A stretch of DNA of 64,000 bases from Tethya wilhelma (Eukaryota > Porifera > Demospongiae > Tethyida > Tethyidae): NCBI GenBank assembly GCA_964030475.1, contig CAXIPT010000001.1, positions 16,970,269 through 17,034,268 on the forward strand. Direction: 5' to 3'. The translations under genes were made by a program, and so were the position numbers. The stretch's first letter is position 1. Each line of letters begins with the position of its first letter. Under the pieces are notes generated by a model, which ran no database searches, had not been told where the DNA came from, and saw only the letters and a list, made by a program, of their open reading frames with translations. Below, one piece after another: positions 54,101-64,000 of this stretch.

Positions 54101-57100
54101 TTACTGACTATTACATGAACTATTGGAAGAAAACAATGGATTTTGCAATGGCATTTAGTGGCTCCTAATAACAACACCATAGTGTGAAAAAGAGATGATT
54201 ATAAAATATTCCATTTGGACAATTTCCTAATGTTCACATTGGAATATCTGCTCCTACAGTAAGATCGGACAACACCAAAAGCTATGGATGTTTCAGCTCA
54301 AGATGTGAGTGGGTCTAACAGTTTATAGCAACATCGTATATAGTGTGGAGAAATAGTTCTATTTGGTAACAAAACACCACTTGTACATAGACACAGTTCC
54401 TTTAATAGCTAGTTGCATCCATTGCACATAATTATTATGGACCATCTGTACAGAACTACAATATCCACGGTACAGCTGGTTAATTCAAAGTTAATAAAAA
54501 AAAACCCAACAAACTTACCAGGTTTTCAGCATGTGGTAAATACAGGTTCAATATCACCACTTCGCCATAGTGCTCTGCAAAGGACCCCAAACACCTGATG
54601 GCACTGTTCTCCCTACCCTTGGTCCCCACCACGCCCATAAAGCAGCGATGCAAGTTATCCACCATCGGCTTAGCAATGTGCTTTGTAGCAATGAGAGGGC
54701 CCAGCCTCCTCATCAACCACGAGATACAGTCGGCCGCCACTCTAGCGAGCTGACAGTTCACCGTGAACGAATGAGGATCGGAAAAGTTTGATTTTTCCTC
54801 AGCATCTGTTGTCTGTTTGTCACCATCTTCTTCATCTTCATAATCCTCTTCCTCATCAGGGTCATCCTCAACGTTGAAGCTATTAAAATGGCCACTGTGG
54901 TGCATCCCACTAGAGACCAGACTCAAGGGGATCGAGTTTAGCTTCCCGATGGTCGACATGCTTGACTGGAAACGGCTCTGTTGGTGGTGGGTGTGGTCAT
55001 GGTCGTGGCCGATGGTTGCCATGGAGGAGGTGAAGTGATCGTTCATGTAGGATTCCTCGGAGAAGACGGAGTTGAAACTGAGAGTGAGGCTTCTTCTTGT
55101 CGGAGAGTCTGGAGGAGCCAGTGAGGTGCCGAAACTTGGTGCTGCGTTTGGATTTAAGTGATCTACTCTGGAGAGGGAATCGGACTTAGCACTCTGTTGT
55201 TCGTGCATTCCAGTTCCAGTAGCAGAAAGGATCGAAAAAGTGCCGAGACTTTCAGAAACGCTGGCGTTATCTTGGTCTATCACCGGCCTATCTGTATGTT
55301 CACTATCACTGTTGGACAAGATGGAGTTTGTAGACACTGATTCAAGCTCACTGCCTGTGCCCGGGCCAGCTTGTTGCAGTGTCGGCTCAGAGTAGATGCT
55401 CGGTTTTGCCAGGAGGGAGGTTTCGGTGAAGCCAGTGAACATCTCTTCATCGGATTCATTGTCACTCGAGTTCTCCTTGTCGGAATCTATATAGTCGTGT
55501 GTGGACTCAGTGAGTGCCATGCTGAAGGAGAGATCCGTTGAAGGATTTCTCTTGGTGTTTGTCTTGCGTTCAAATGCTTGAGACTGGTAAATGTCAGAGG
55601 TGACTAGAGTCAGAGCACTCTGCATCCGGATGATGTTTGCGTTGAATCTCTTGCTCGAATGAAGCTTGGAAGCCGTTCTCATGGGCTCGATCACAGCATC
55701 CATGTAAAAGCCGAGAAATCTATTCAGAAAGGTGCTTAAACTCAGGTGATTGAGAATGAGGCTGGCCGTCGATCGGCTCAGGAGGAGAGCTCGTTGGTGT
55801 GGCTCCGTAGCAGTATCAAACAGCTGGACAATGGCTGCCGAGAACAACCTCTCCGTGTTCCTACGGCTAAGGTGCTGGGATAAAGGAGCAAGGAAGGAGT
55901 AGAGAGCATCGAACGACGTCTCTGGATACTGTAGGAAGGGGAGAAGGTGGAGCAACAGTAGGGGAAACCCCTCACTGTTGATGCCACTGAGGAGAAACTG
56001 CAGTCGGTCGGTGATGAACGTGAGGATCTTTTCCGAGTCTTCTTTGCTTGAGGTGCCCATTAGTTGGGGATTGAGCAGTGCCCATTTGCGCATTTCCCGA
56101 CTGGTACAACTGAACGAGCAATTTTGGCTCATACTCTCGAGTTTGGAGACAAAATTGTAGAGGGTTTCAAAGTAGGTTGGGAATGAGACAGCAGGTAGGA
56201 ATGGCTGCAAGAGAAAGCTGCAGGAGAGGACAGGGACCTTGGCATCATTGAAACCAAACTGCTCAGTCTCCGGAGAGAGAACTAACTCAGCCAGGTTGAG
56301 CAAAAAACTGGGGGAAAAAAAGATGATAAATTATCAAACTAAGAAGGAAAACACACAGAAGTTAAAATAAAAATTATCATACGAAGAAAACAAAGACATC
56401 AAAAATTATCACAACAAAAAGAAAAGGTAAAGATGATTCTATATACTTACTGGGGTAGTCTGAGTTGTCCTGATTTCAGTAGCTTTCTTATCGTAGTGAC
56501 TCTTTGGAGTAGGGTGGCGCCAGCAGGAATGGCGGCTCTCAGCTGCTTCATTGAGCACATCTCAACCACTGTGCACACAACGGCTGTGATGTCGATAGCA
56601 ACACGTTCTTCAAACGATGGCAAATGACTAGGGACTTCCTCTCGGCGTTGTAATGCAGTGACAGCAATTGGAGTGGAAGGCTCTAATTTCTGAACAAAAA
56701 AATAAAGAATTAATTTACCAGAAACACAGCTTGAAAATACATAAATTTATTACACACAATAAGTCTTACATTCAAGAGGAAGAGGTCATTAGGACTCCAG
56801 GTATCTTGAAAGAGCCCACCACTATCCTTGCAAGACTTGTTGACGAAATTCGACAGCTCTTCCAGCTTTATCATCTGCTCGAGGAGACGAGAATCCTTAG
56901 GAAGGGAAAACATAGCAGTCTGCCAGTCGTAGGTGATATCCTGCTCGCCCTGAGTCGGCTGCTTTGGACGGAAGAGCTTCGACACTCTGAACCTAGACGA
57001 CTGGCTCGGTAGCACACTTCCCTCCCTGCTGGTCTTGGGGGTCACTTTCTCCTTCTCCTTCTCACCCACCACCTGCACGTCACCGTAGTTGAACCCCACC

Positions 57101-59221
57101 TCTTCTGATATTGGCACTGATTCAGCAGATGCAGCACTTCGTTTTTTCTCTTCAGGAAGAGTGACATGTTCGTACGAATCTTCAAGCTCTTCGTTTTCAG
57201 CTTCTGGATGCAGAGCATCTTCCTGATCGCCGGTCGAGGGTGGCTGTTTTGCAGCAAGAATCGACTCAAAAGTCTTACCGACATTTGCCGGTGGTTGAGG
57301 AGATGTGTACCTCTCGTGAGAGGCAGAAGTGTTCAACTCCTGCAGCTGGTTGATAGAGAAGGCGGTGATGTTCCTCACGCTGCTCATGCTCAGATAGGTG
57401 GTGTACTCACTGAGGGTGTAGGGAGCACCGGACGTTTGGATCCTCTTTGGGTGAGACGATTTGAAGAGTTGAACGATGCCACAGTTTGTTGGATTCTGGT
57501 GCTTGTCCACGAGAGAGAGATAGACGTTCTTGGCTTTGACGGCATCGTGGCCACTCAGCTTGTAGCCAAACACGAGGTCTATCCAGTGGTGGAGGTGTAG
57601 AGAGACGTAGTCCCCTTCGAGCACACCTCTGTGAAGGGAGATAAATTCCTCAGGTGTTGAGGCCCACTCTGGTAGACCGAGGTCTGGGAGATCGGGGTGC
57701 ATGGACTTGAAAATTGTCGTGTCGCTGTAGAACTCCGGGATGGACTCGTCCGGTGTCCAGATGTACATCTTCTCCATTGAAGCAGGGTACTCTTCGGGGA
57801 CCCACCTAGGACGCACTCGTGAGCACAACACATCTTTCGGTGTCTTTCGAGCTAGATACACGTAGTAGGTGACATCGGAGGATATGCCGCCGATGTGATG
57901 GGGAACGAGGTTGTCCTGATCAGGGACACGTCTGAGTTCCTCCGTGGCCGAGAAATACGTGAAGTCGAGTTGTCTCTCTCCCTTGTTGAGGAAGTGTTTG
58001 GACCTGGAGAGATCACGATAGCCCGAATCTCGACGGGTGAAATCCATCACCCAGGGGAAAATGGGGTGATTGTTAGGATCGCCGACACATCTACCGGCAT
58101 TGAGGTTGAGCAACATGATGTAATCAAAGTTACTGATTTCTCCGTAGCGCCATTTCTTGGTGGCTTCACTCAGGCAGAGGGCCGGTGGAGCGTGAGAGGA
58201 GAGAGGTGAACTAGACGATACCTGTGCACGGGGAGGAGAAGGAGGGAGAGGGGGAGGACTGACGGTGGAACGACTGCCTCCGGTGAGTGTATTGCTAGAC
58301 CCGGACAGAGCTCGGTGACCGGGTGAGAGTGTGTTGGTCTGGGTGGGGCTGACAGACTGGCGGGAGGTAGAAGGATCGGGCTTGGTTGCATTTCCTGCTG
58401 CCTGTCCACTTCCCGATGGTCGGCTTGCGGTTTCTTTACCAATGCTCTGTCGAGGCGGCGAACAGAGCATGTCGGGCAACAGTCTAAAGTTGATCCACAA
58501 TCTCCTGTCGACAAAGAGACTCTTCAGGTTGATCTCTCCGAGAGTGACGCCCTTGTTGTGACAGTGATCCAACAGCTTGATCAGTTGAAAGAGAATGAAG
58601 AGAGGTTTAGCCAGCGAGTCTTCCAACATGGCCGGGCTGTGTACGGTGGCATCAAACAGCGTGAATCTTGCGTAAGGATAGACAAAATAAAAGGCATGCT
58701 TAGATTCGAGAGCAGAGAGGAGTGGAGTCAAATTCGCATGGACTTGGTTTTTGTCCTCTTCTAAGCTCTCGATGGGAGCAGGTGCTGGCGAACTTTCACA
58801 CGAGCTGACCTGGCGACTTCTGGCATGGGAACGGGACCTTGTACGATTCTTGGAATTGGACCTGGCATCACTCACAGAGTGCTCGATGGGTTTGACTTGT
58901 ATGTTGTATAGCTGATGAATGAGCTGGTGCACAAAGGTCTGCAAAAGAGCCAGACAATGTGGAAACATGACACCAGTTACTTCCAAAGGAGACAATAACA
59001 CTCAGAAATGGAGAGAGTGAGTGAGTGGCAAAATGTATACTTATAGAATAGAAATGAATAGACTTACAGAAGTGACAGACTGTTGGATAGAAGGCTGGTG
59101 CGAGTGTAAGAGCTGCAGGAGCTCTTTCCACGAGACAAGGATGTTCTCTTGTGAGATCTGTGTGAGGAAGTCGTGGATGCTGTCCACTGAGAAGCCACTG
59201 GACTGAGGTACCAACAGCCTG
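47975..59221 (-). CDS. WDR81: WDR81: kinase-like, BEACH, and WD40 domains
   Basis: N-terminal exon about 59,221-59,068 (SIHDFLTQISQENILVSWKE, as in human LTRFMQEVAAQNYRNLW). The large exon 58,945-56,770 contains a kinase-like part (FVYPYARFTLFD, LFILFQLIKLLDHCHNKG) and the BEACH domain (ISNFDYIMLLN, LNKGERQLDFTY, PHHIGGISSDVTYYVYLAR, CIPEF-like SIPEFYSDTTIF, DLPDLGLPEWASTPEEF, LHHWIDLVFGYKLSG). Exons at 56,694-56,450, 56,303-54,518 and 53,885-52,777 form the helical and acidic middle (ISWLMRRLGPLIATKHIAK). The WD40 end includes GHKSSVKSIVVADSEHYFVS, VVSCDGTVHV and the last exon NKLLLFGTDNGQVVLMA. WDR81 works with WDR91 to lower endosomal PI3P and in aggrephagy. The true N-terminus is uncertain because the frame is open into the upstream gene. 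Confidence 0.92.
50261..50327. repeat. (GA)n microsatellite in a WDR81 intron
   Basis: A GA run upstream (coding strand: CT tract) of a WD40 exon at about 50,260-50,125. Confidence 0.9.
51081..51116. repeat. (CA)n microsatellite after a WDR81 WD40 exon
   Basis: The run lies directly at the donor side of the exon encoding VVSCDGTVHV. Confidence 0.9.
51641..51720. repeat. Degenerate short copy of the TAGCCTCGTTCCC family
   Basis: TAGCCTCATCCCCATAATAA and, about 60 bp on, AGGCTGGGTACGAGGATGA are inverted and resemble the ends of the element at 35,643-36,618. Confidence 0.5.
52545..52748. mobile_element. MITE-like element, TGTATTGCGGGAAATTTTTG termini
   Basis: Ends CTGTATTGCGGGAAATTTTTG and CAAAAATCTCCTGCTATACGG are imperfect inverted repeats. 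The interior is rich in TTCGTAT/ATACGAA and partly palindromic. It is related to 18,298-18,462. It lies in a WDR81 intron. Confidence 0.6.
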
Positions 59222-59252
59222 TGCACAAAAGTTGATGATAATGACACACACA

Positions 59253-60681
59253 CCTTGATGTGCTCCTTGTCCACCTCCAACTCGTGTGACTGATGTGCCA
59301 CAGTACCCATCAGTCTCTCGTGCTCCTGTTGTAGCTGATTCAGCATTCCTTGCATGGCTTCAAACGAACTTGTGTCCACATACTTAGCTCCATCGGGCTC
59401 TGCTTCTGGCTGTGGACCATCACGGAGATTGCTACTAGACACTACAACAGGAGAAATAAGTTGAATGTTTTTTATGTTTTGACTAGTAACATAAACATGG
59501 TATTATACAGCAAAGAACTTCACTAGTTAGTATTGAAACTGGATTCAAACTGGAAACATAATTCTGACTAGTAAAGTTCTTAGATAAAAATGTCCAAAGA
59601 TGGTATTGTTTGAGCTTACCAGCATTTGTGACTGCAGTGACCGCTCTGTCTAGTTCAGCCATTCTCTCTCTGAGTTGCGCCACCTGTGAGCCCAGCTCAT
59701 CCAACTTACTCCTGTCCTCACTTCCACTGCTGACTGCTGAAGACAGCTACACAGTTAGAAAAGGATAAGTATCACATACACACATACTGCACACAATGGA
59801 CTGTGACATTCACTTACAGAAGCCAGTTCTGTTGAGAGGCTATCAATTGCCTTTTGCATTGAGCTGATCTGATCCTTAACATCTGAAGGTACTGCACCCA
59901 TTTGAGCTGGGAGAAAAGAGAGAAGAAGGCATTGAATTGAAATGAGTATTCCCCCTTGCAAGGAATGAAGGCCTACAACATACATTCTATTTGTGACAGT
60001 TTTGCTTGTAACTCTAATAGTTTGGGCATGAAGCCACTGGTAGCTTCATCTGAGCCACTTCCCTGAGGGACAAGAGAAGCTAAATCTGAAGCATCGACCT
60101 TGGTAGCAAGGGAAGCCTGGGTGTTATGGATGTGTGTGTGTGTGAGTGTGTGATAAAGAGAGAGAGAGAGAGAGAGAGAGAGGGGAAGTCAAGAATAAAT
60201 GAGTGAATGTTATATTTAAGGCAAACTGAAAGGTCTGTGTAAGGATGCAGTGTGACTCTGTTTGGATTCAGAGCAGGATTCTATTGAGAACATATGCTGC
60301 GAAGGAAGATGTGGCGTATCAGTATCACAATGTATAGTCAGGGCTTCAAATGAAGAGAAGCTTTCAGTATCAACATTTTTCAATAACAAAGGATGAGAGC
60401 TAAGAAGATGTGTGTGCAAAAACACAATGTAACTCTCACCTCAACTTCTTTCATTTTCTCCAACAGTTTATTCATCTCTTCCTCCAAGGTGCTTACTCTT
60501 CCGTTCAGTTCACTGACAGTGTTAGATGATTCCTGTAACGACTTCTCGTGTGCTTCTAGAGACTCGGCCTGACTCTTGAGGGCAGTCTCATGTCTCTCCA
60601 GTGTCTCACTGTGCTGTTGAAGAGCGGTTTGTAGCTCAGACTGGGTCACGTAAGCTGAGGGGTCCAGACTATCTACTACTG

Positions 60682-60719
<38 letters not shown>

Positions 60720-62040
60720 TTTGTGTTCAAGGAGGAGTGTCTCACATTACACTTTCATGCATTATACATACAGTCTATTAGTATTCACGATTTCTTGTCT
60801 AGTCATAAATACATAATACTATAATAATAATTATTTACCTTCATGCTATTGGTCTCCTTCTGTAAGGCATCAAGCTTCTCCTGAAGGTCTTGGACACCTG
60901 AGGGCTGGAGAGACTTCAGCTGGAAGGAAACAAAAATGATAATAAAAAAGTCAAACCATGCACAGAGTATATAGACCTCTACAGGGAACATTACACCTAC
61001 TAGCTATTCAGCTAGCTATCTAGACCAGAGGAAGTGTCAGCAAGACACCAATGACTCATTCACTACCTTTCCTTCCATTCCAGTCTTCAAGTCTTGCATG
61101 GATCCTTTCAGTGCCTGGAACTCCCCCAAGAGGTCATCAACAAGTCTGGAAGTCTGCAAGTTTTAAGAGGGTGCATGTAGAGCACAGTGATTAGCAACGG
61201 AGAAGAATTGACAGGTTGTAATTGCCTTGTTAATGGGACCTGTGAACACATCTAAATAGATGTGTGGATACCCTCAGCTGTTACACCTTTTAGTTTTAAC
61301 GAATTTCCTTAACGCCAAATGTCGTAAATTTGAGACTGGTAAAATACTATTATAAAATATTACAAACAAACCACTCTATGTACCAATATTGCTATGTTTA
61401 CCTTATCCAAGCCTTCCTCTGTGGCGTTGAGTCGCTTGCCGAGCATCGTAAAATTCCACATGTCAGAGACCGGCGTCGCACTGGAATCGGACAACTTCTT
61501 CTCAAGCATGTCGGGCAGGCTCTCCATGGTGTTCACTCTCAGCTCCAAGTCTTGCAGCTTACGTTCCAGTGCTCCCACGTCATTAGCAGCACTCACCATA
61601 CTACCTCTCGACTTCATCAACCCACTGCCAGAGGACCTCATTGGTGTACCTGATGCCTGTCTCACAGGAGTGCCCGACGCTTGTCGACTGAAAGTACCAG
61701 AAGCTTGGGCAGTTGGAGACGCCGATGTTCGTCTAGCTGGAGAATCTGAAGTTTGACCGGCTTGAGTTTCTGAGGGTGTTCCCATATCTGTAGCTTCTTT
61801 ATCTTTGTCATCTCCAGCCTCTCCTCCTTGTTGTTGCTGTGTACGTGTGTCTCCAGTCACTTGAGTGTCATACCCCCCACTATCACCTGGTAGAGCTGTT
61901 CCCGGTGTCTGAGCTTCTATTTGACCAAGTCTCTTCACTATCTCGTGTAATAGTCCGTGCAGATAGTTGAAGTTCACCACTCCACACGGCTCCGTTCCCA
62001 GAGAGAGGTCAATCAAGTGAATAAGTTCTGCAGCTGCCAT
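59253..62040 (-). CDS. QRICH2/C16orf96-like coiled-coil protein (C-terminus missing or fused)
   Basis: Starts MAAAELIHLIDLSLGTEPCG then VVNFNYLHGLLHEIV at 62,040. This matches the N-terminal signature of QRICH2 and C16orf96 (human VDLAIGTPDVGAVNFRALH). A Ser/Thr/Ala-rich repeat follows (RQASGTPVRQASGTPMRSS). Then come short exons encoding heptad coiled coil: 61,150-61,070, 60,920-60,838, 60,683-60,440 (ETLERHETALKSQAESLEAH), 60,117-59,985, 59,906-59,816, 59,749-59,620 and 59,443-59,253 (AMQGMLNQLQQEHERLMG, ending DKEHIK). The conserved C-terminal DUF4795 region of the family is not found. Instead the frame stays open for 35 nt of (TG)-rich sequence into WDR81. QRICH2 is a sperm-flagellum protein in mammals. 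Confidence 0.7.
60682..60722. repeat. (TG)n microsatellite next to a coiled-coil exon
   Basis: About 17 TG units, then TTTG repeats, at the acceptor side of the exon 60,683-60,440. Confidence 0.9.
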
Positions 62041-62118
62041 TTTACAGCCCTTCCCCCAATGCGCGCGTTGACCGGCTTCGTTTGTTGCTATGACTACAAT
62101 TACAATTACATCATAGAC
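62041..62118. promoter_or_regulatory. Very short bidirectional promoter QRICH2-like/ZNRD2
   Basis: Only 78 bp between the divergent start codons. It contains a CpG cluster (AATGCGCGCGTTGACCGG). Confidence 0.5.
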
Positions 62119-63063
62119 ATGGAGACACGCCCCCGCAAAAGCATGGCATCACACGTGCAATCTTCAGAGAGATGGGAGAAAGAAAAAAAGAAGCGAGATC
62201 AGCTCTCCAGTCTTATGGGAGGGTACTTGCTGAAGGGGTACAAAATGCTTGGAACAAATTGTCCAGTTTGCGGTGTAAGTGGGCTTATAAATACATGGTG
62301 GGCTGTACATATTATAAATTGTAACAGGCTGGTGCTGAATCAGTGGCATTGGCTAAATTATAGCTGGCATAAGCCCACCAGGCTCCACTATTTAATTCTG
62401 GACAGAGAACTTTAACTTATCCAGACATTTATAATTACAATACCTGATTGTTTTCTCAACAAGCCTACAATAACAACCTATGTTGTCAATAATTGTTTAT
62501 TCCTAATTGATGATAAAGATTATCCCCTATCCCCCCCACAGACAAATTAATACATTTATATATACACATGCACACAAACTTGTAGATGATCTTGATGCGA
62601 ACACCACGTGATGGCATTGACTACTGTATACAGTGTTCTGAGCTTGACAATGGGAAAGGTATAGTACATCTAAAGAGCTTTTAATTTTTTGAAACTTTAA
62701 GTAAATGATTATTTTATAGATACACCAGCATCAGAATCTGACAACACAAGAGCAGGTGAACCTCAAACTGCCCCAGTAGCCTCGTCACTGGCTGGTGGCA
62801 ATGATGATGATGAATTACTCACAAGGGACACACCCATAGGTCACAAGGACACGCCCCTCAACGCCCTGACTCCAATCACAAGTGAGCCTGCGAGCACCCT
62901 ACTTGCCACCGAGGTCATCCTGCTGAACAAGATGGAATGGGCTAGTCAGGAGCTCACCAACTCAACGTCTGTTGAACATTGCACCCAGTTGTGTGTTCTA
63001 GTGAAGGCTTTAGCAGACGCCTTAAGGACTGTGAAAGAGGTCAAAGGTTACAAGAGCAGATAG
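62119..63063 (+). CDS. ZNRD2: ZNRD2 (SSSCA1) zinc-ribbon protein
   Basis: Three exons: 62,119-62,274, 62,586-62,658 and 62,720-63,063. The N-terminal part has RDQLSSLMGGYLLKGYKMLG, matching human RISRLMGDYLLRGYRMLG, then a zinc ribbon with cysteines NCPVCGMIL and DYCIQCSELD. A Ser/Pro linker is followed by the conserved C-terminus LLNKMEWASQELTNSTSVEH and LCVLVKALADALRTV (human LLQKLTWASAELGSSTSLE). An upstream ATG at 62,119 and another at 62,143 are both in frame; the first is used here. The human protein is a zinc-ribbon autoantigen of poorly defined cellular role. Confidence 0.9.
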
Positions 63064-63409
63064 TGAAAGTTGTTAGACTGTACCCATAGGTTGCTTGTGT
63101 TTCAGAATGGACAGTTTACTTCACAACACAATGATTCAAGTAATGGTTGGAATGTTTTCTCAGAATAATTGTTACTATCAGCTGCATGAATATAAATTAT
63201 TATTGTTGTCTTGTGTTCTTAGAAAAATTCATCAATGACTAGTATTTTCAGATTCAAAGTATGTATATGACATGAGAGAATAAGGAAATGACAATCCAAA
63301 AACATCTTCTATACATTATACATTCCCACAGGTATACAAATATTTGTGAAAAGGAATCAAGGAAATAACATGAATAGAATAATCAATGTATGACATTTTT
63401 TTTTCTCCC

Positions 63410-63511
63410 CTAGTTGGGGGAAGTTGATGATGCAGTCTTTGCTGTCTGGCCTATTTCTAAGAGTTGTTGAATGATTGGTAGGTCGAGTGCTTCAGCTTGA
63501 ACTGTAGCAAC
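63410..63511 (-). CDS. Last coding exon of an unidentified minus-strand gene
   Basis: After an acceptor at 63,512 (TTTTTCAG) the minus strand reads VATVQAEALDLPIIQQLLEI, GQTAKTASSTSPN and a TAG stop. The short hydrophobic-helix content gives no family. The rest of the gene would lie to the right, beyond 64,000 or in unrecognised exons. Confidence 0.45.
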   Translation of the reverse strand, partial: VATVQAEALDLPIIQQLLEIGQTAKTASSTSPN

Positions 63512-63592
63512 CTGAAAAATATGTCAAAACCATAATAGGAAAAAAGTCAAACTGCTTCGCGTAATTCGAACGGTAGAAAGGAAAATGTTTCA

Positions 63593-63754
63593 TGTTATCT
63601 TTGCCATTTTCACTTTTACTGATGTCACAAACAAATCATTAAAATAAAAACAACAAGCTTTGTACGTGTTTACACAGATGCACTGTCCCTCTCCATATAA
63701 GACCATTATATATACCTAGCACACAGCGGGAAATTTTATGAATAACACGATAAC
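63593..63754 (+). repeat. Dispersed non-coding repeat, copy B
   Basis: Similar to the reverse complement of 33,664-33,818 over about 155 bp (CCATTTTCACTTTTACTGAT, AACAAGCTTTGTAC, TTACACAGATGC, AGCGGGAAATTT). Here it lies in the probable intron of the unidentified minus-strand gene. Confidence 0.8.
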
Positions 63755-64000
63755 TTCACATGCAGAATGATTGACATAATACATTACACGATAGTAACTA
63801 GATTAACTGTGGGTATGTACCGCAGCATTACAGCAATGATGGCACATACATAGCACAACAGGCACACAAGTAAGCCTTTGGCGTACACGGAGCAATATTT
63901 CCATGAAACACCATGTATGGTGGTTTTGATCATGTACGTTATCCTTTAATCTGGTCATGTAACATCTTGCCTAAGTTGAACACCTTTGATACTATACATG

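Noticed and set aside
53788..54168. 126-codon + strand frame opposite WDR81
   Set aside because: Partly the antisense of a WDR81 coding exon and partly intron; low complexity with no recognisable domain.
63410..63511. Assignment of the final exon to a named family
   Set aside because: Only about 33 residues are visible and they contain no diagnostic motif.

Overview
The window is animal nuclear DNA. Genes have many short introns (mostly tens to a few hundred bases, GT..AG) and are tightly packed. Microsatellites such as (CA)n/(TG)n and (GA)n are very common, and there are single-N and 178-N assembly gaps. Gene content is metazoan (EML5/6, CNRIP1, ZFYVE21, GCNA, RNF14, NEPRO, ERG28, TKFC, HYLS1, consortin, WDR81, QRICH2-like, ZNRD2). 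A CARD-like/death-domain protein carries modules I know from sponge and cnidarian predicted proteins. Together these suggest a demosponge, most likely Amphimedon queenslandica or a relative. This is inference from style and content; no search was run.

Layout. 1-19,270 (-): an EML5/EML6-type triple-repeat microtubule-associated WD40 protein. Two of its exons are displaced to 291-831 by an apparent scaffold-order error, and the middle of repeat 2 is lost at a gap. A small unrelated + strand gene (16,121-16,897), with an NLS and a PIP-box-like tail, sits inside one EML intron. 19,682-20,919 (+): CNRIP1. 21,309-23,261 (-): ZFYVE21. 24,633-27,413 (-): GCNA. A perfect 1,261-bp tandem duplication covers the GCNA/ZFYVE21 junction. 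27,530-30,011 (+): RNF14-like RBR ligase. 30,368-33,088 (-): CARD-like/death-domain protein. 34,045-36,917 (-): NEPRO, whose intron holds a transposon nested in a transposon. 38,150-38,337 (+): last exon of an RGG-rich protein. 38,960-40,628 (-): two ERG28 units that appear spliced into one protein. 40,763-43,834 (+): TKFC. 43,896-45,451 (-): HYLS1. 45,686-47,134 (+): consortin-like. 47,975-59,221 (-): WDR81. 59,253-62,040 (-): QRICH2/C16orf96-like coiled coil, running in an open frame into WDR81. 62,119-63,063 (+): ZNRD2. 63,410-63,511 (-): last exon of an unidentified gene.

Genes mostly alternate strands. Five divergent pairs have start codons about 80-410 bp apart (EML/CNRIP1, GCNA/RNF14, ERG28/TKFC, HYLS1/CNST, QRICH2-like/ZNRD2), implying shared bidirectional promoters, and several convergent pairs have nearly touching 3' ends. 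The genes do not form one pathway. Themes are cilia/centriole/microtubule (EML, HYLS1, QRICH2-like), endosome and trafficking (ZFYVE21, WDR81, consortin), genome maintenance (GCNA, possibly the nested PIP-box gene), and innate-immunity-like signalling (CARD/death domain).

Exon boundaries were read by eye from splice motifs and family alignment in memory, and should be taken as accurate to a few bases at best.
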